A program made the translations under genes and the position numbers. Source: an uncultured Porphyromonadaceae bacterium (GTDB lineage Bacteria; Bacteroidota; Bacteroidia; Bacteroidales; Muribaculaceae). From it: 43,889 nucleotides of DNA. The stretch lies in NCBI GenBank assembly GCA_947178245.1, contig CAMWXO010000001.1, forward strand, positions 1 to 43,889. The letters run 5' to 3'. How positions within the stretch are numbered: position 1 is the first letter of the stretch; every line of letters begins with the position of its first letter. Below are positions 23,725-32,383 of the stretch, piece after piece. The notes beneath the pieces are model-generated. The model was not told the DNA's origin. It did no database searches and worked only from the letters and a program-made list of their open reading frames with translations.

Positions 23725-25008
23725 ATGGCAGCATATAAACCGCGTATAGCTGATTTGATTCTTTCCGAAAAATTGGAAGGAATGGGCGCCACGTTGATAG
23801 AAGGCATGAAATGGTGCGGAAAAACGACTACGGCTGAGCAAAAAGCAAAAAGTGTCATCTATCTTGACGAACCGGGGAAAAAACAGCAATATCTCAATAT
23901 TGCAGCATTGAATCCGCAAAAATTGCTGATCGGGAAATATCCACGCCTGCTTGATGAATGGCAGATAGTACCTGAACTGTGGGACGCGGTGCGTTTCGCT
24001 GTAGATCACGGAGACCAAGACGGCATGTTTATACTGACCGGTTCCGCAGTTCCTTTGACAGATAAGGAGAAACAAAAGATAAGTCATAGCGGTACGGGAC
24101 GGATCGCACGTGTCAAGATGCGCACCATGTCATTATGGGAATCACAGGAATCCTCGGGGGAAGTTTCTCTCAAAGAGTTATTTTCAAAAGAATCTGACAT
24201 AAATGGCATTGGAGAAATCGACCTGGAAACTATTGCATACTACGTATGTAGAGGCGGATGGCCGAAAAGTATTTCACAAAGGCCGCAGATAGCATTAGGC
24301 AGAGCATTCGACTATTATGATGCAATAGTAAACTCGGACATCTCCCGAACTGATAATACTCTTGGCAATCCTGATCGGGTAAGGCTTATACTCCGTTCTT
24401 ATGCGCGTCATCAAGGAGCACAGGCGTCGATCGTGTCGATCAGAGATGACATCAAAAGCAACGATATCATGGCAATGGATGAGCGCACCGTTGCCGCCTA
24501 TATCGAAACTTTACGAAAGATATTTGTTGTAGAAGACATGCCGTCATGGAATCCGAATCTTCGGTCTAAAATTGCTATCCGTACCTCTGATACAAGATAT
24601 TTTTCTGATCCCTCAATAGCATCCGCGTCTTTAGGATTAGGCCCTGCAGATCTTATCAATGATTTGGAAACATTCGGACTTCTATTTGAAACTATGTGTA
24701 TTAGAGACCTACGGGTGTATGCTGAAGCTATCGGGGGGGCTGTGTATCATTATCGGGACAGCAGCGGCTTGGAATGTGATGCGGTCATACATTTGCGTAA
24801 TGGTAACTACGGTCTAATAGAAATTAAATTAGGTGGAGACAAAGCCATAGAAAACGGTGTGAAGACATTGGATGCTTTGGCAAAAAAAATTGACACCACA
24901 CGTATGAAAGCCCCAAGTTTTAAAATGGTACTTACAGCTGTTGGGCCCTATGCATACCGCAGACCTGATGGAACATACGTTGTGCCTATCACTACTTTAA
25001 AAGACTGA
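23725..25008 (+). CDS. AAA-type ATPase with DUF4143 nuclease-like C-terminus
   Basis: A 427-residue protein of the archaeal/bacterial AAA_14-DUF4143 family. The P-loop is GMKWCGKTT (27-35) where most relatives have GxRRxGKT, and Walker B is PRLLDEWQ (Asp77, Glu78). VFILTGSA-type sensor text appears as MFILTGSAVPLTD. The C-terminal part has ECDAVI and LIEIKLGG, a PD-(D/E)xK-like arrangement with Asp and the E-x-K pair. Function in vivo is unknown; family members occur in many variable copies in Bacteroidota, often in genomic islands. Base use is richer in A and T than its neighbours, and it is isolated, with its own promoter and repeats, which suggests horizontal transfer. Confidence 0.9.
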   Translation: MAAYKPRIADLILSEKLEGMGATLIEGMKWCGKTTTAEQKAKSVIYLDEPGKKQQYLNIAALNPQKLLIGKYPRLLDEWQIVPELWDAVRFAVDHGDQDGMFILTGSAVPLTDKEKQKISHSGTGRIARVKMRTMSLWESQESSGEVSLKELFSKESDINGIGEIDLETIAYYVCRGGWPKSISQRPQIALGRAFDYYDAIVNSDISRTDNTLGNPDRVRLILRSYARHQGAQASIVSIRDDIKSNDIMAMDERTVAAYIETLRKIFVVEDMPSWNPNLRSKIAIRTSDTRYFSDPSIASASLGLGPADLINDLETFGLLFETMCIRDLRVYAEAIGGAVYHYRDSSGLECDAVIHLRNGNYGLIEIKLGGDKAIENGVKTLDALAKKIDTTRMKAPSFKMVLTAVGPYAYRRPDGTYVVPITTLKD

Positions 25009-25100
25009 CAGTCCACAATCAATCAGAAATGCTGATCTATTATAAGCCATTTTCCTGATGTATTATTTCTCTGTTTTGCAGACCGATATCCCAGTGTGAA

Positions 25101-26309
25101 ATGAAGTCAATGTTTTATTGCGGACTTAAACGCAGCCTGATGATCGGCGCGATAATCTTTCTCGGCTGCCTCAGTGTCATGGGGCAGCGTGCTGACTCGT
25201 GCCGGTGGAAGATCAGGAGCGGCATCGGGGTGGACGCGCGATCGTCATACGTCTTCTCATCTTTCCTTGATGACATAATGAGCGATATGGTGAATATGGA
25301 GCATGCGCGCTACACCCGTGTCTCCACGTCGCTTCATCTTAAATTCGGATTCACCTTTTCTGAAGAGTCATCGTTGGCCCGGTCATTTCCACCTTCATGG
25401 CAAGGTATCGGCACGGGGCTTAATTTTTTGGGGAATCCGCGCGGCATCGGCAATCCCGTGTCGGTGTATCTTTTTCAGGGGGGCCCGATATGGAGGCTGA
25501 CCGACAGGCTGTCGGTATTTTACGAATGGAATTTCGGAGCCTCGTTCGGATGGAGGCCTTGCAATCCGGAGCGTGCCGCTTCCAATCTTATCACCGGATC
25601 ACGCGTAAACGCCTATATCAATCTCGGAGCGGGACTCAGATGGCGTCTTGACAAACATTTCGATTTGACCGCCGGATTGGATCTCACTCACTTCTCGAAT
25701 GGAAACACTTCGTTTCCGAACCCCGGCGTGAACATGGCCGGCGTCAGGATTGGAGTGTCGAGATCGTTTGGCAGGGAAGAGCCGGCGAGGCAGTCGGAGC
25801 TGGACACGATAGCCGGGAAAAAGAAACCCGGATATGATGTCACGCTATATGGCGCATGGAGGAGGAGGGTCTACAGAGGGGGCGAGACTCCGGTTTTGCT
25901 CAATGGCAAATTCGGGGTATGCGGCATCGGCTTCTCGCCGATGTGGCGCGTCTCTGAAACATTCCGGGCGGGGTTCTCGGCCGACTTCCAGTGGGATGAG
26001 AGTACTGATCTTAAACGTAATCATATCTCAGGCTCAACGTCGGATGATATCCGGTTTCAACATCCGTCGTTCCTGCGTCAGGTATGCGCCGGATTGTCCG
26101 GACGGGCCGAGCTCGTGATGCCCATCTTCTCGGTGAATGTCGGTATGGGCTACAATATCATTGGCCCGGAAGAGACAAGAGCCACATATCAGCTTGCCAA
26201 TCTGAAGGTGCGCGTAGGAGGGGGCTTCTTCCTCAACATCGGCTATCAGCTTCTCAACTTCCACAAGCAGAACAACCTGATGCTCGGCGCCGGATACTCG
26301 TTCAGGTAG
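25101..26309 (+). CDS. PagL-like acyloxyacyl hydrolase (outer-membrane barrel), double length
   Basis: A probable outer-membrane lipid A deacylase. The N-terminus (up to about VMG, followed by Gln) is a signal peptide. The LTHFSNGNTSFPNPGVN segment carries the His-x-Ser-Asn motif of PagL, which removes an acyl chain from lipid A. PagL proteins are about 180 residues, while this one has 402; the PagL-like region covers residues about 40-220, and the remainder (about 240-402) again has alternating beta-strands ending in an aromatic-rich strand (GAGYSFR), consistent with a second set of strands. Catalysis in the first half looks intact. It stands alone on + before a strong terminator. Confidence 0.75.
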   Translation: MKSMFYCGLKRSLMIGAIIFLGCLSVMGQRADSCRWKIRSGIGVDARSSYVFSSFLDDIMSDMVNMEHARYTRVSTSLHLKFGFTFSEESSLARSFPPSWQGIGTGLNFLGNPRGIGNPVSVYLFQGGPIWRLTDRLSVFYEWNFGASFGWRPCNPERAASNLITGSRVNAYINLGAGLRWRLDKHFDLTAGLDLTHFSNGNTSFPNPGVNMAGVRIGVSRSFGREEPARQSELDTIAGKKKPGYDVTLYGAWRRRVYRGGETPVLLNGKFGVCGIGFSPMWRVSETFRAGFSADFQWDESTDLKRNHISGSTSDDIRFQHPSFLRQVCAGLSGRAELVMPIFSVNVGMGYNIIGPEETRATYQLANLKVRVGGGFFLNIGYQLLNFHKQNNLMLGAGYSFR

Positions 26310-26320
26310 GGCCTGAAGAA

Positions 26321-26364
26321 ATCCGCCGGCCCTGCAAGCGGATTCCTTGCTTGAGCCGGCGGAT
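26321..26364. terminator. Bidirectional terminator between acyloxyacyl hydrolase and panB
   Basis: ATCCGCCGGC (26321-26330) pairs perfectly with GCCGGCGGAT (26355-26364). A nested GCAAG/CTTGC stem lies in the loop. The genes converge on this hairpin, so it probably serves both; the T-rich tail is poor. Confidence 0.75.
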
Positions 26365-26385
26365 AAGTGAATTTTGGCTTAATTG

Positions 26386-27207
26386 TCAGTACTGCTCCTT
26401 CTCGTTTGGGAAGTCGCCGCTCTTCACGTCGTCGATATAATGGCGGAAGGCGTCGGTCATTATGTCGCCTATGCGGGCGTAGCGGCGCAGGAAGCGGGGT
26501 GAGAAGCCCTGGGTCATGCCCAGCATGTCGTGCATCACGAGCACCTGGCCGTCGACCCCTCCGCCGGCACCGATTCCTATCACGGGAATGGTAAGTTCTT
26601 TCGCTACCTTCTCGGCGAGCTTTGCCGGAATCTTCTCAAGCACGATGGCGAAGCATCCTATCTCCTCGAGGAGTTTGGCGTCTTCAATGAGTTTTTTTGC
26701 TTCAGCCTCCTCTTTGGCACGCACGCTATAGGTGCCGAATTTGTTGATGCTCTGCGGAGTGAGTCCGAGATGCCCCATCACTGGGATGCCGGCGCAGAGG
26801 ATTCGGCTTATCGACTCGGCTATCTCGGCGCCGCCTTCCAGTTTCAGCGCCTCGGCGTGGCTCTCCTTCATAACGCGGATGGCAGACGCGAGAGCTTCCT
26901 TTGAATTGCCCTGATACGTTCCAAACGGAAGGTCTACCACAACAAGCGCGCGTTTCGCGGCTTTCATCACCGACTTGGCGTGATAGATCATCTGGTCGAG
27001 TGTGATAGGGAGGGTGGTGACGTTGCCGGCCATGACGTTGGAGGCCGAGTCGCCCACGAGGATGACGTCCATTCCGGCTTCATCCACTATTTTTGCCGAG
27101 GTGTAGTCGTAGGCTGTGAGCATGGAGATCTTTTCTCCCCGGTGCTTCATCTCTGTAAGGCGGCTTGTAGTCACCTTGCGTGTATTTTCTGCTTGGGCTG
27201 TAGACAT
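26386..27207 (-). CDS. panB: 3-methyl-2-oxobutanoate hydroxymethyltransferase
   Basis: Transfers a hydroxymethyl group from 5,10-methylene-tetrahydrofolate to 2-oxoisovalerate to give ketopantoate, the first committed step to pantothenate and CoA. The 273-residue protein has the Mg-binding Asp residues in LVGDSASNV (Asp53) and VVDLPFGTYQ (Asp92), MLTAYDYTSAK near the start, LEGG and the GHLGLTPQS loop. The C-terminal IGIGAGGGVDGQVLV is the phosphate-like binding segment with the catalytic Glu earlier (VLEKIP). Other pan genes are not present. The AT-rich 63-base gap to mrp is noted for its ATATAT palindromes, but no promoter is clear. Confidence 0.96.
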   Translation of the reverse strand: MSTAQAENTRKVTTSRLTEMKHRGEKISMLTAYDYTSAKIVDEAGMDVILVGDSASNVMAGNVTTLPITLDQMIYHAKSVMKAAKRALVVVDLPFGTYQGNSKEALASAIRVMKESHAEALKLEGGAEIAESISRILCAGIPVMGHLGLTPQSINKFGTYSVRAKEEAEAKKLIEDAKLLEEIGCFAIVLEKIPAKLAEKVAKELTIPVIGIGAGGGVDGQVLVMHDMLGMTQGFSPRFLRRYARIGDIMTDAFRHYIDDVKSGDFPNEKEQY

Positions 27208-27270
27208 TGGTCTTGTTTGGAATTAGTTTGGGTATGCGATATATAAGATATATAATTTATATATAATATA

Positions 27271-28392
27271 TTAATGGGTCTGCACTGCTTTTGTCGGGGG
27301 GAGCGTCGCGTTGCGCTTGGTGCATTCCTCCACCACCATCACGGCGAGTTCATGGAAAGCAAGCGCCTCGGGATTTTCTGAGATTTCTCCGCCGGTGCAT
27401 CGGGCTGCCGAGGGGCATCCGCTGTCGGCATCCCCGCAGATGTCTGCCACGAGTGGAATCTGTGCAAGAAGAGGCACGTTGAGTTGGTCGGCGAGGCGTG
27501 ATGCGCCTTCCTTGCCGAAAATAAAGTATTTCTCCTCAGGATGGGGTGCCGGAGTGAACCATGCCATATTCTCGACAAGGCCGAGAATGGGAACGTTGAT
27601 TTTCTCGCTGCGGAACATTCCGATGCCCTTTCTGGCGTCGGCGAGCGCCACTTCCTGCGGCGTGCTCACCACTATCACCCCTGTGATGGGGAGGGTCTGC
27701 ACGAGAGTGAGGTGGATATCGCTCGTGCCCGGCGGCATATCGATGAGGAAATAGTCGAGATCGCCCCACCATGCGTCGGTGATCAGTTGCTTAAGCGCGT
27801 TTGAGGCCATACCTCCGCGCCATAGCACCGGACTATCCTTGTCTACGACAAAGCCTATGCTCAGCATCTTCACGCCGTATTTCTCCACAGGCTCGATCCA
27901 GTCGCGGCCTTCCTGATTCACCATGTAGAGTTTCTCGTCTTCCACTCCGAACATTTTGGGCATCGACGGGCCGAAGATGTCGGCGTCAAGAAGTCCTACC
28001 TTATAGCCGTGGGCCGCGAGAGCGATGGCAAGGTTGGCGGCCACGGTAGATTTTCCCACTCCGCCTTTTCCGGAACTGATTCCGATGATGTTTTTCACTC
28101 CCGGGAGCGGCGTTGTTGGCTTGGGAGCCTCAGCCTGCCGGTATTTTACGCTGATACGCCCCTTGACGTCGATGTCCGGATCGGCAAAAACGGGTAGTGT
28201 GGCTTCAGCCGCACGCACCACTGACTTTATGAAGGGATCGGTGGGACGGTCGAAGATAAGGGAGAAAGACACCTTGTTCCCGTCTATCCGGATGTCGTCT
28301 TCCACCATTCCGAGTTCCACGATATTCTTTCCGTTGCCCGGATATTTGACGTTTGTGAGCGCGTCAAGTATCAGTTTGGGATATATAGCCAT
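27271..28392 (-). CDS. Mrp/ApbC-family Fe-S cluster carrier ATPase
   Basis: A P-loop scaffold protein that transfers Fe-S clusters to target enzymes in the cytoplasm. A DUF59/MIP18-like domain occupies about residues 1-85; the deviant Walker A GKGGVGKST is at 108-116, followed by LLDADIFGPSMP. LIDMPPGTSD and STPQEVALAD are family landmarks. The length of 373 is normal for the Bacteroidota type. Cluster-binding Cys residues are not in the CxxC arrangement of Nbp35; Cys residues occur near the C-terminus (ICGDADSGCPSAARC), which could serve. trmB lies 14 bases upstream and panB 63 bases downstream. Confidence 0.93.
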   Translation of the reverse strand: MAIYPKLILDALTNVKYPGNGKNIVELGMVEDDIRIDGNKVSFSLIFDRPTDPFIKSVVRAAEATLPVFADPDIDVKGRISVKYRQAEAPKPTTPLPGVKNIIGISSGKGGVGKSTVAANLAIALAAHGYKVGLLDADIFGPSMPKMFGVEDEKLYMVNQEGRDWIEPVEKYGVKMLSIGFVVDKDSPVLWRGGMASNALKQLITDAWWGDLDYFLIDMPPGTSDIHLTLVQTLPITGVIVVSTPQEVALADARKGIGMFRSEKINVPILGLVENMAWFTPAPHPEEKYFIFGKEGASRLADQLNVPLLAQIPLVADICGDADSGCPSAARCTGGEISENPEALAFHELAVMVVEECTKRNATLPPTKAVQTH

Positions 28393-28406
28393 GATTTTCA
28401 GTTTTT

Positions 28407-29150
28407 TTAATTTTGTGAGTGCTTTCCGAATTCGCTGTGATAGTCGTCTTTCTCAAGATCGGAGGTGTCCGGCTCGGTGAGTTCGCCCTCCGGAATGCGG
28501 AAGGAGATAAGCTTTATCGTCTTGCCTCTTGCGAGCCATTGCTGTTCGTAGAATGTCTTGATCGAAGACACCGGGTCGGCCTTGCCGCTGCCGTATAGGT
28601 CGTCGGTGATGAATAGCACCTCGCATCCGTTCTGCATCACGAGACGCTTCGTGTATTCATACAGAAACGGCGAATCGGTCTTCAGGTTCACCACTCCACC
28701 CTTGCGCAGGAAAGTGCGGTAGTTATTTAGGAAGCGGGTAGAGGTAAGCCTCTTGCGCGCTTTCTGCATCTGGGGGTCGGGAAATGTTATCCAGATCTCA
28801 TCCACTTCCCCGGGGGCGAAAAACTGCTCTATCTGCTCTATCTCGGTGCGCAGGAAAGCGGCGTTGTCCATTCCTTTCTCCTCCACCGTCCTGGCGCCTT
28901 TCCACATGCGCGCCCCCTTGATGTCGACGCCTATATAGTTCCGGTCAGGGTTAGCCTCCGCGAGCCCTACGGTGTATTCCCCTTTTCCGCAGCCGAGTTC
29001 GAGTGTGATGGGGTTGGGCCGGCTGAAGAAGCCGGAGTTCCATTTCCCGCGGAAAGGGAAGCCCTGCTCTATAAGGATATGGCGCGGATACTGGAGCACG
29101 CATCTGAACGTCTCCATATCGGAAAATTTCTGAAGTTTGTTTTTTCCCAT
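28407..29150 (-). CDS. trmB: tRNA (guanine-46-N7)-methyltransferase
   Basis: Methylates N7 of G46 in the variable loop of tRNA using S-adenosylmethionine. The class I methyltransferase motif is LELGCGKGEY, with YIGVDIKGARMWKGA for cofactor contact and ITFPDPQMQKARKRL as the family signature. The 247-residue length is usual for Bacteroidota; the first 45 residues form a short N-terminal extension. It is followed 14 bases later by mrp and preceded 42 bases upstream by the RdgB-PorZ fusion. Confidence 0.95.
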   Translation of the reverse strand: MGKNKLQKFSDMETFRCVLQYPRHILIEQGFPFRGKWNSGFFSRPNPITLELGCGKGEYTVGLAEANPDRNYIGVDIKGARMWKGARTVEEKGMDNAAFLRTEIEQIEQFFAPGEVDEIWITFPDPQMQKARKRLTSTRFLNNYRTFLRKGGVVNLKTDSPFLYEYTKRLVMQNGCEVLFITDDLYGSGKADPVSSIKTFYEQQWLARGKTIKLISFRIPEGELTEPDTSDLEKDDYHSEFGKHSQN

Positions 29151-29192
29151 GTAGTCAGATAAGGTTGTGAGTCTTGAGTGAGTATTTTTTCA

Positions 29193-32100
29193 TCAGCGGT
29201 TCATGACCAGGACTTTCCCGGCGGCAGAATAGTTGCCGCCGTCCTTGCCGGAGGACGCCAGCACATAGTAGACGCCGCTTGCCACCCTGTTGTGGTCTCT
29301 TCCGGCGGCATCCCATTGTATTTTGCCTCCTGATGCGGGCCCGAGCTCGCATACGATGTTTCCGGCGGCGTCTGCGATTTTTACGAGAGCGCCGTCTTCA
29401 AGCCCCTCTATGGTGACCCATCCGTAATAGTCGTGGCGCACGGGGTTGGGATAGATCTTCACGTCGCTCTCCGATGCGTTTCCGCTGCTCTTGCTCAGGA
29501 AATACTCGCAGAGGCCCGCCGATGTGCCTATCATCATCGAATTGCGCTCCGGGTTGTAGCATGTGGCGTAGACTATATCGCTGGGCAGCATGGAGTTTTC
29601 AGAGGTAATTTCCTCCAGGATGGTCTTGCCGTCGGCTGAAGTCACCACTATTCCTCCACTCGGAAGCGAGAACCATTTGCGCCCCTTGCCGTCGATGGCG
29701 ATATGATTCACCGATATCCCTGACAGGAGATAGTCGGCGAGTGAGGTGCCGTCGTTGCGGCTCACCTTGATTCGTGAGATCCTGCCGGGATTCGAGAAGG
29801 CGTCGGCGGGATTGAAGGTGAAGACACCGTTGCTCGTGCCCACCCATACCAGTCCGGTGGCCGGGTCTTCGATAGCGCAGTATAGATAATCGTAAGTGAC
29901 GCCGCCGTCGTTGTCGTAGAGATCCTTCATCACGGCCTGCCGGTCGTCGGTCTCGTCGGCGATCGTATTGTTGTGGTCGTAGACCGCGATGTTTCTGCGA
30001 TATGATCTGATGGGCAGATACATCACCATTCCGCGCGATGCTGAGGAGGTGAGCGGAATGGCTATGGCGCTCTTCTGCGGATTCAGATTGTCGATCTTCA
30101 GGCGCTTCATCGGCCTGTAGGAGGCTGCGTCGGTCGAGGCTTTGCGGTCTTCGGGAGTCCATACCCATATCTCGGCTTCATATACATCTTCCTTCGGACT
30201 CTCGATATGAGCCACCACGAGGTTGCCCGCCTTGTCGAAGCGGGGATGCTGGAGCGGATAGAAATTAGTACTGTGCGGATAGGGGGCGCCGGCAGCGACG
30301 TGCCCCTCCAACTCGGGGGAGTCGTTGCTCCGGGTGATATGGAGCACGTCGGAGTAGTCCGTGATGTTGTATCTTATCAGCCCGTTGAGCGTGGAGCCCA
30401 TATAGAACACGTCGGGATTGTCCGGATCCTGTGCCATTCCCGTGGGATTGATCATGCGCCCGCGCTGAGTGTAATCGAAATAAGGAATGCCGTGCATCTC
30501 CCATTCGCCGTCTTTCAGGGATGAGAGCAACACGAAATTGTAGGCCAGATGGTCTTCAAAACTTTGGCTTACTCCATGCGTGTTGGCGAGCATTCCGAAC
30601 TTCGGCACATACAGGAAATTATCAGAGCGGAAAGATGCCGGGGCATTGGGGCGCGCCTCTTCCATTGTCACCGTGTATTCATTATTGTCGTTACGGCGCA
30701 GGGCGTAGAATCCTTCTCGCGGCTTGGCGTAGTAGACGTCGCGGGTGTCCCAGCTGCCGCATTTCACTGCGTAGTCCTCACCTCTGCGAGGCAGGAACGT
30801 ACGGGCGCCTGTGGTTCGGTCGATCTGCACAAGCTGCGACGTGCGTGTCAGCAGCAATCCGTCGCGGTTCTCGGCGATGTCGGCTCCCTGAAAACTTCCG
30901 ATGCCGCTTCTCACCGGATTCTCCTCTCCTGCATTGAAGGTGAGGATATAGTGAGTCTCCGTGCCGTCGAGATTCTTCGAGAAGATGCACTTGGTGGGTG
31001 AGAGGGCCACGAGATTCATCACGCTGTCGCCGTCGGCCCAAGATACCTGCCTGAACGACTCGAGCGAGGAGTGATTGCTGGCGGCCGAGTTCCGGTAAAG
31101 TTTCCCTCCACGGTTGATTATCAGGTGGTCGGCAGTGCGCACGATATTGTCTACGGGAGTATTGTAGATTCCGCTTTCAGCCACTTCGTGTTTTTTGTCG
31201 TCGATGGCCACGAAGCCGAAATCCGTGGCGAGATAGGCGCGGTTGCGCTCGGGGTCGAAAGAGATGCTCCTGACATTTTTCGTGGATGAGGTAGAGAAGT
31301 TTTTCAGGCCGGTGAGGGTGTGCGCCTTTCCGTCGTCGTCAAGCAGGTCGATGGTAAAGTCGTCATAGACAATCAGCAGATACCTGCTCTGCGCGTTATA
31401 TGCCGCATTGCGTATGATATTGCGCGAAAGGAAATTGAGGGTATTGTAGGGGCGTATCTCTCCGCTCTCCTTCTCAAGGCAGAAAAGCTGAAGTTCCTTC
31501 TCGGAGTTTCCTGCCACTCCCTCCAGGAAGGGCTGGGCATGCACGACGTAATATGTCTTGTCCGGAGTGTCGAAGACCATCTCGATCTTGTCGTCAAACG
31601 TATTGTAGATGGCCCAGTCCGAGCTCATGGCCGCATCAGCCCTCAGCCACGAGAGTAGGCATACTGACAGGGCGCCGAGCCATTTCATCATGGCCCGGAG
31701 TGCGCGTCCGCGATGCGAGATGCTGTTTTTCTCCTCGTCGGTCATCTCAGCGAAGCATTTTCCGGTGTCGGCCGAGATAAACACGGGATCGTAGCCGAAA
31801 CCGTTGCTCCCGCTTTTTGAGAGGGCTATCTCCCCTTCGGCGTTGCCCTCGAACAGGTGCTCCTCGCCTCCGAGCGATAGGGCGATACTGGTGCGGAAAC
31901 GTGCCGTGCGTGTGTCGGCCCCCTCCATGTTGCGGAGCAGCAGACTTATATTGGCTTCCGGATCGCATTCAGGCCCCGCGTAGCGGGCGCTGTAGACTCC
32001 GGGCGCGCCGCCGAGGGCATCCACTATCAGGCCGGTGTCGTCGGCGAAGCAGTCCAGACCGGAGGCTTCTCTCACGGCACGCACTTTCAGCAGCGCGTTC

Positions 32101-32252
32101 CCCTCGAGAGTGTCGGCGGTCTCCGGGATATCCCGGTGAAATCCTATGTCGGAAAGACTCAGGATTTCTATATTATCGCCTGCGATGGCACGTGCCTCAC
32201 GCAGTTTCCCGGCGTTGTTGGTGGCCATCACAAGTTTCATTTTATCTTTCAT
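29193..32252 (-). CDS. In-frame fusion: RdgB/HAM1 XTP/dITP pyrophosphatase + PorZ-like type IX secretion protein
   Basis: Residues 1-188 form a complete HAM1 domain that hydrolyses non-canonical purine triphosphates: ATNNAGKL near the start, ETADTLEGNALLK, FADDTGL, GAPGVYSARYAG, GSNGFGYDP and ISHRGRALR at the end. Without any stop the frame continues into MMKWLGALSVCLLSWLRADA (189 onward), which is a classic signal peptide. About 830 residues of beta-propeller with repeated DDxxGxxW-like blades follow, then a Por C-terminal sorting domain (YPNPV...GVYYVLAS...GKVLVMNR). The second part resembles PorZ of the type IX attachment complex. A full-length product would be cytoplasmic, so the PorZ part probably starts internally at the ATG at 31688 or 31691. 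The HAM1 start may be 32252 or 32240. Confidence 0.85.
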   Translation of the reverse strand: MKDKMKLVMATNNAGKLREARAIAGDNIEILSLSDIGFHRDIPETADTLEGNALLKVRAVREASGLDCFADDTGLIVDALGGAPGVYSARYAGPECDPEANISLLLRNMEGADTRTARFRTSIALSLGGEEHLFEGNAEGEIALSKSGSNGFGYDPVFISADTGKCFAEMTDEEKNSISHRGRALRAMMKWLGALSVCLLSWLRADAAMSSDWAIYNTFDDKIEMVFDTPDKTYYVVHAQPFLEGVAGNSEKELQLFCLEKESGEIRPYNTLNFLSRNIIRNAAYNAQSRYLLIVYDDFTIDLLDDDGKAHTLTGLKNFSTSSTKNVRSISFDPERNRAYLATDFGFVAIDDKKHEVAESGIYNTPVDNIVRTADHLIINRGGKLYRNSAASNHSSLESFRQVSWADGDSVMNLVALSPTKCIFSKNLDGTETHYILTFNAGEENPVRSGIGSFQGADIAENRDGLLLTRTSQLVQIDRTTGARTFLPRRGEDYAVKCGSWDTRDVYYAKPREGFYALRRNDNNEYTVTMEEARPNAPASFRSDNFLYVPKFGMLANTHGVSQSFEDHLAYNFVLLSSLKDGEWEMHGIPYFDYTQRGRMINPTGMAQDPDNPDVFYMGSTLNGLIRYNITDYSDVLHITRSNDSPELEGHVAAGAPYPHSTNFYPLQHPRFDKAGNLVVAHIESPKEDVYEAEIWVWTPEDRKASTDAASYRPMKRLKIDNLNPQKSAIAIPLTSSASRGMVMYLPIRSYRRNIAVYDHNNTIADETDDRQAVMKDLYDNDGGVTYDYLYCAIEDPATGLVWVGTSNGVFTFNPADAFSNPGRISRIKVSRNDGTSLADYLLSGISVNHIAIDGKGRKWFSLPSGGIVVTSADGKTILEEITSENSMLPSDIVYATCYNPERNSMMIGTSAGLCEYFLSKSSGNASESDVKIYPNPVRHDYYGWVTIEGLEDGALVKIADAAGNIVCELGPASGGKIQWDAAGRDHNRVASGVYYVLASSGKDGGNYSAAGKVLVMNR

Positions 32253-32321
32253 AAGTGTATAAAGAGAGTAGGTTATTATATTATTAAACGAAAATCGGTT
32301 CTCTTTATTATTATGAAACGC

Positions 32322-32357
32322 ATGGCGGGACGACCGCAATGATGCGCGTCCCGCCAT
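32322..32357. terminator. Hairpin between leuS and the rdgB-porZ gene
   Basis: ATGGCGGGACG (32322-32332) pairs perfectly with CGTCCCGCCAT (32347-32357). The tail read on the - strand, the direction of leuS, is GCGTTTCAT, so T-rich support is weak. It may reduce read-through from leuS. Confidence 0.65.
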
Positions 32358-32383
32358 TTTCTTCAGACTCTTTCCTTCAGTGA

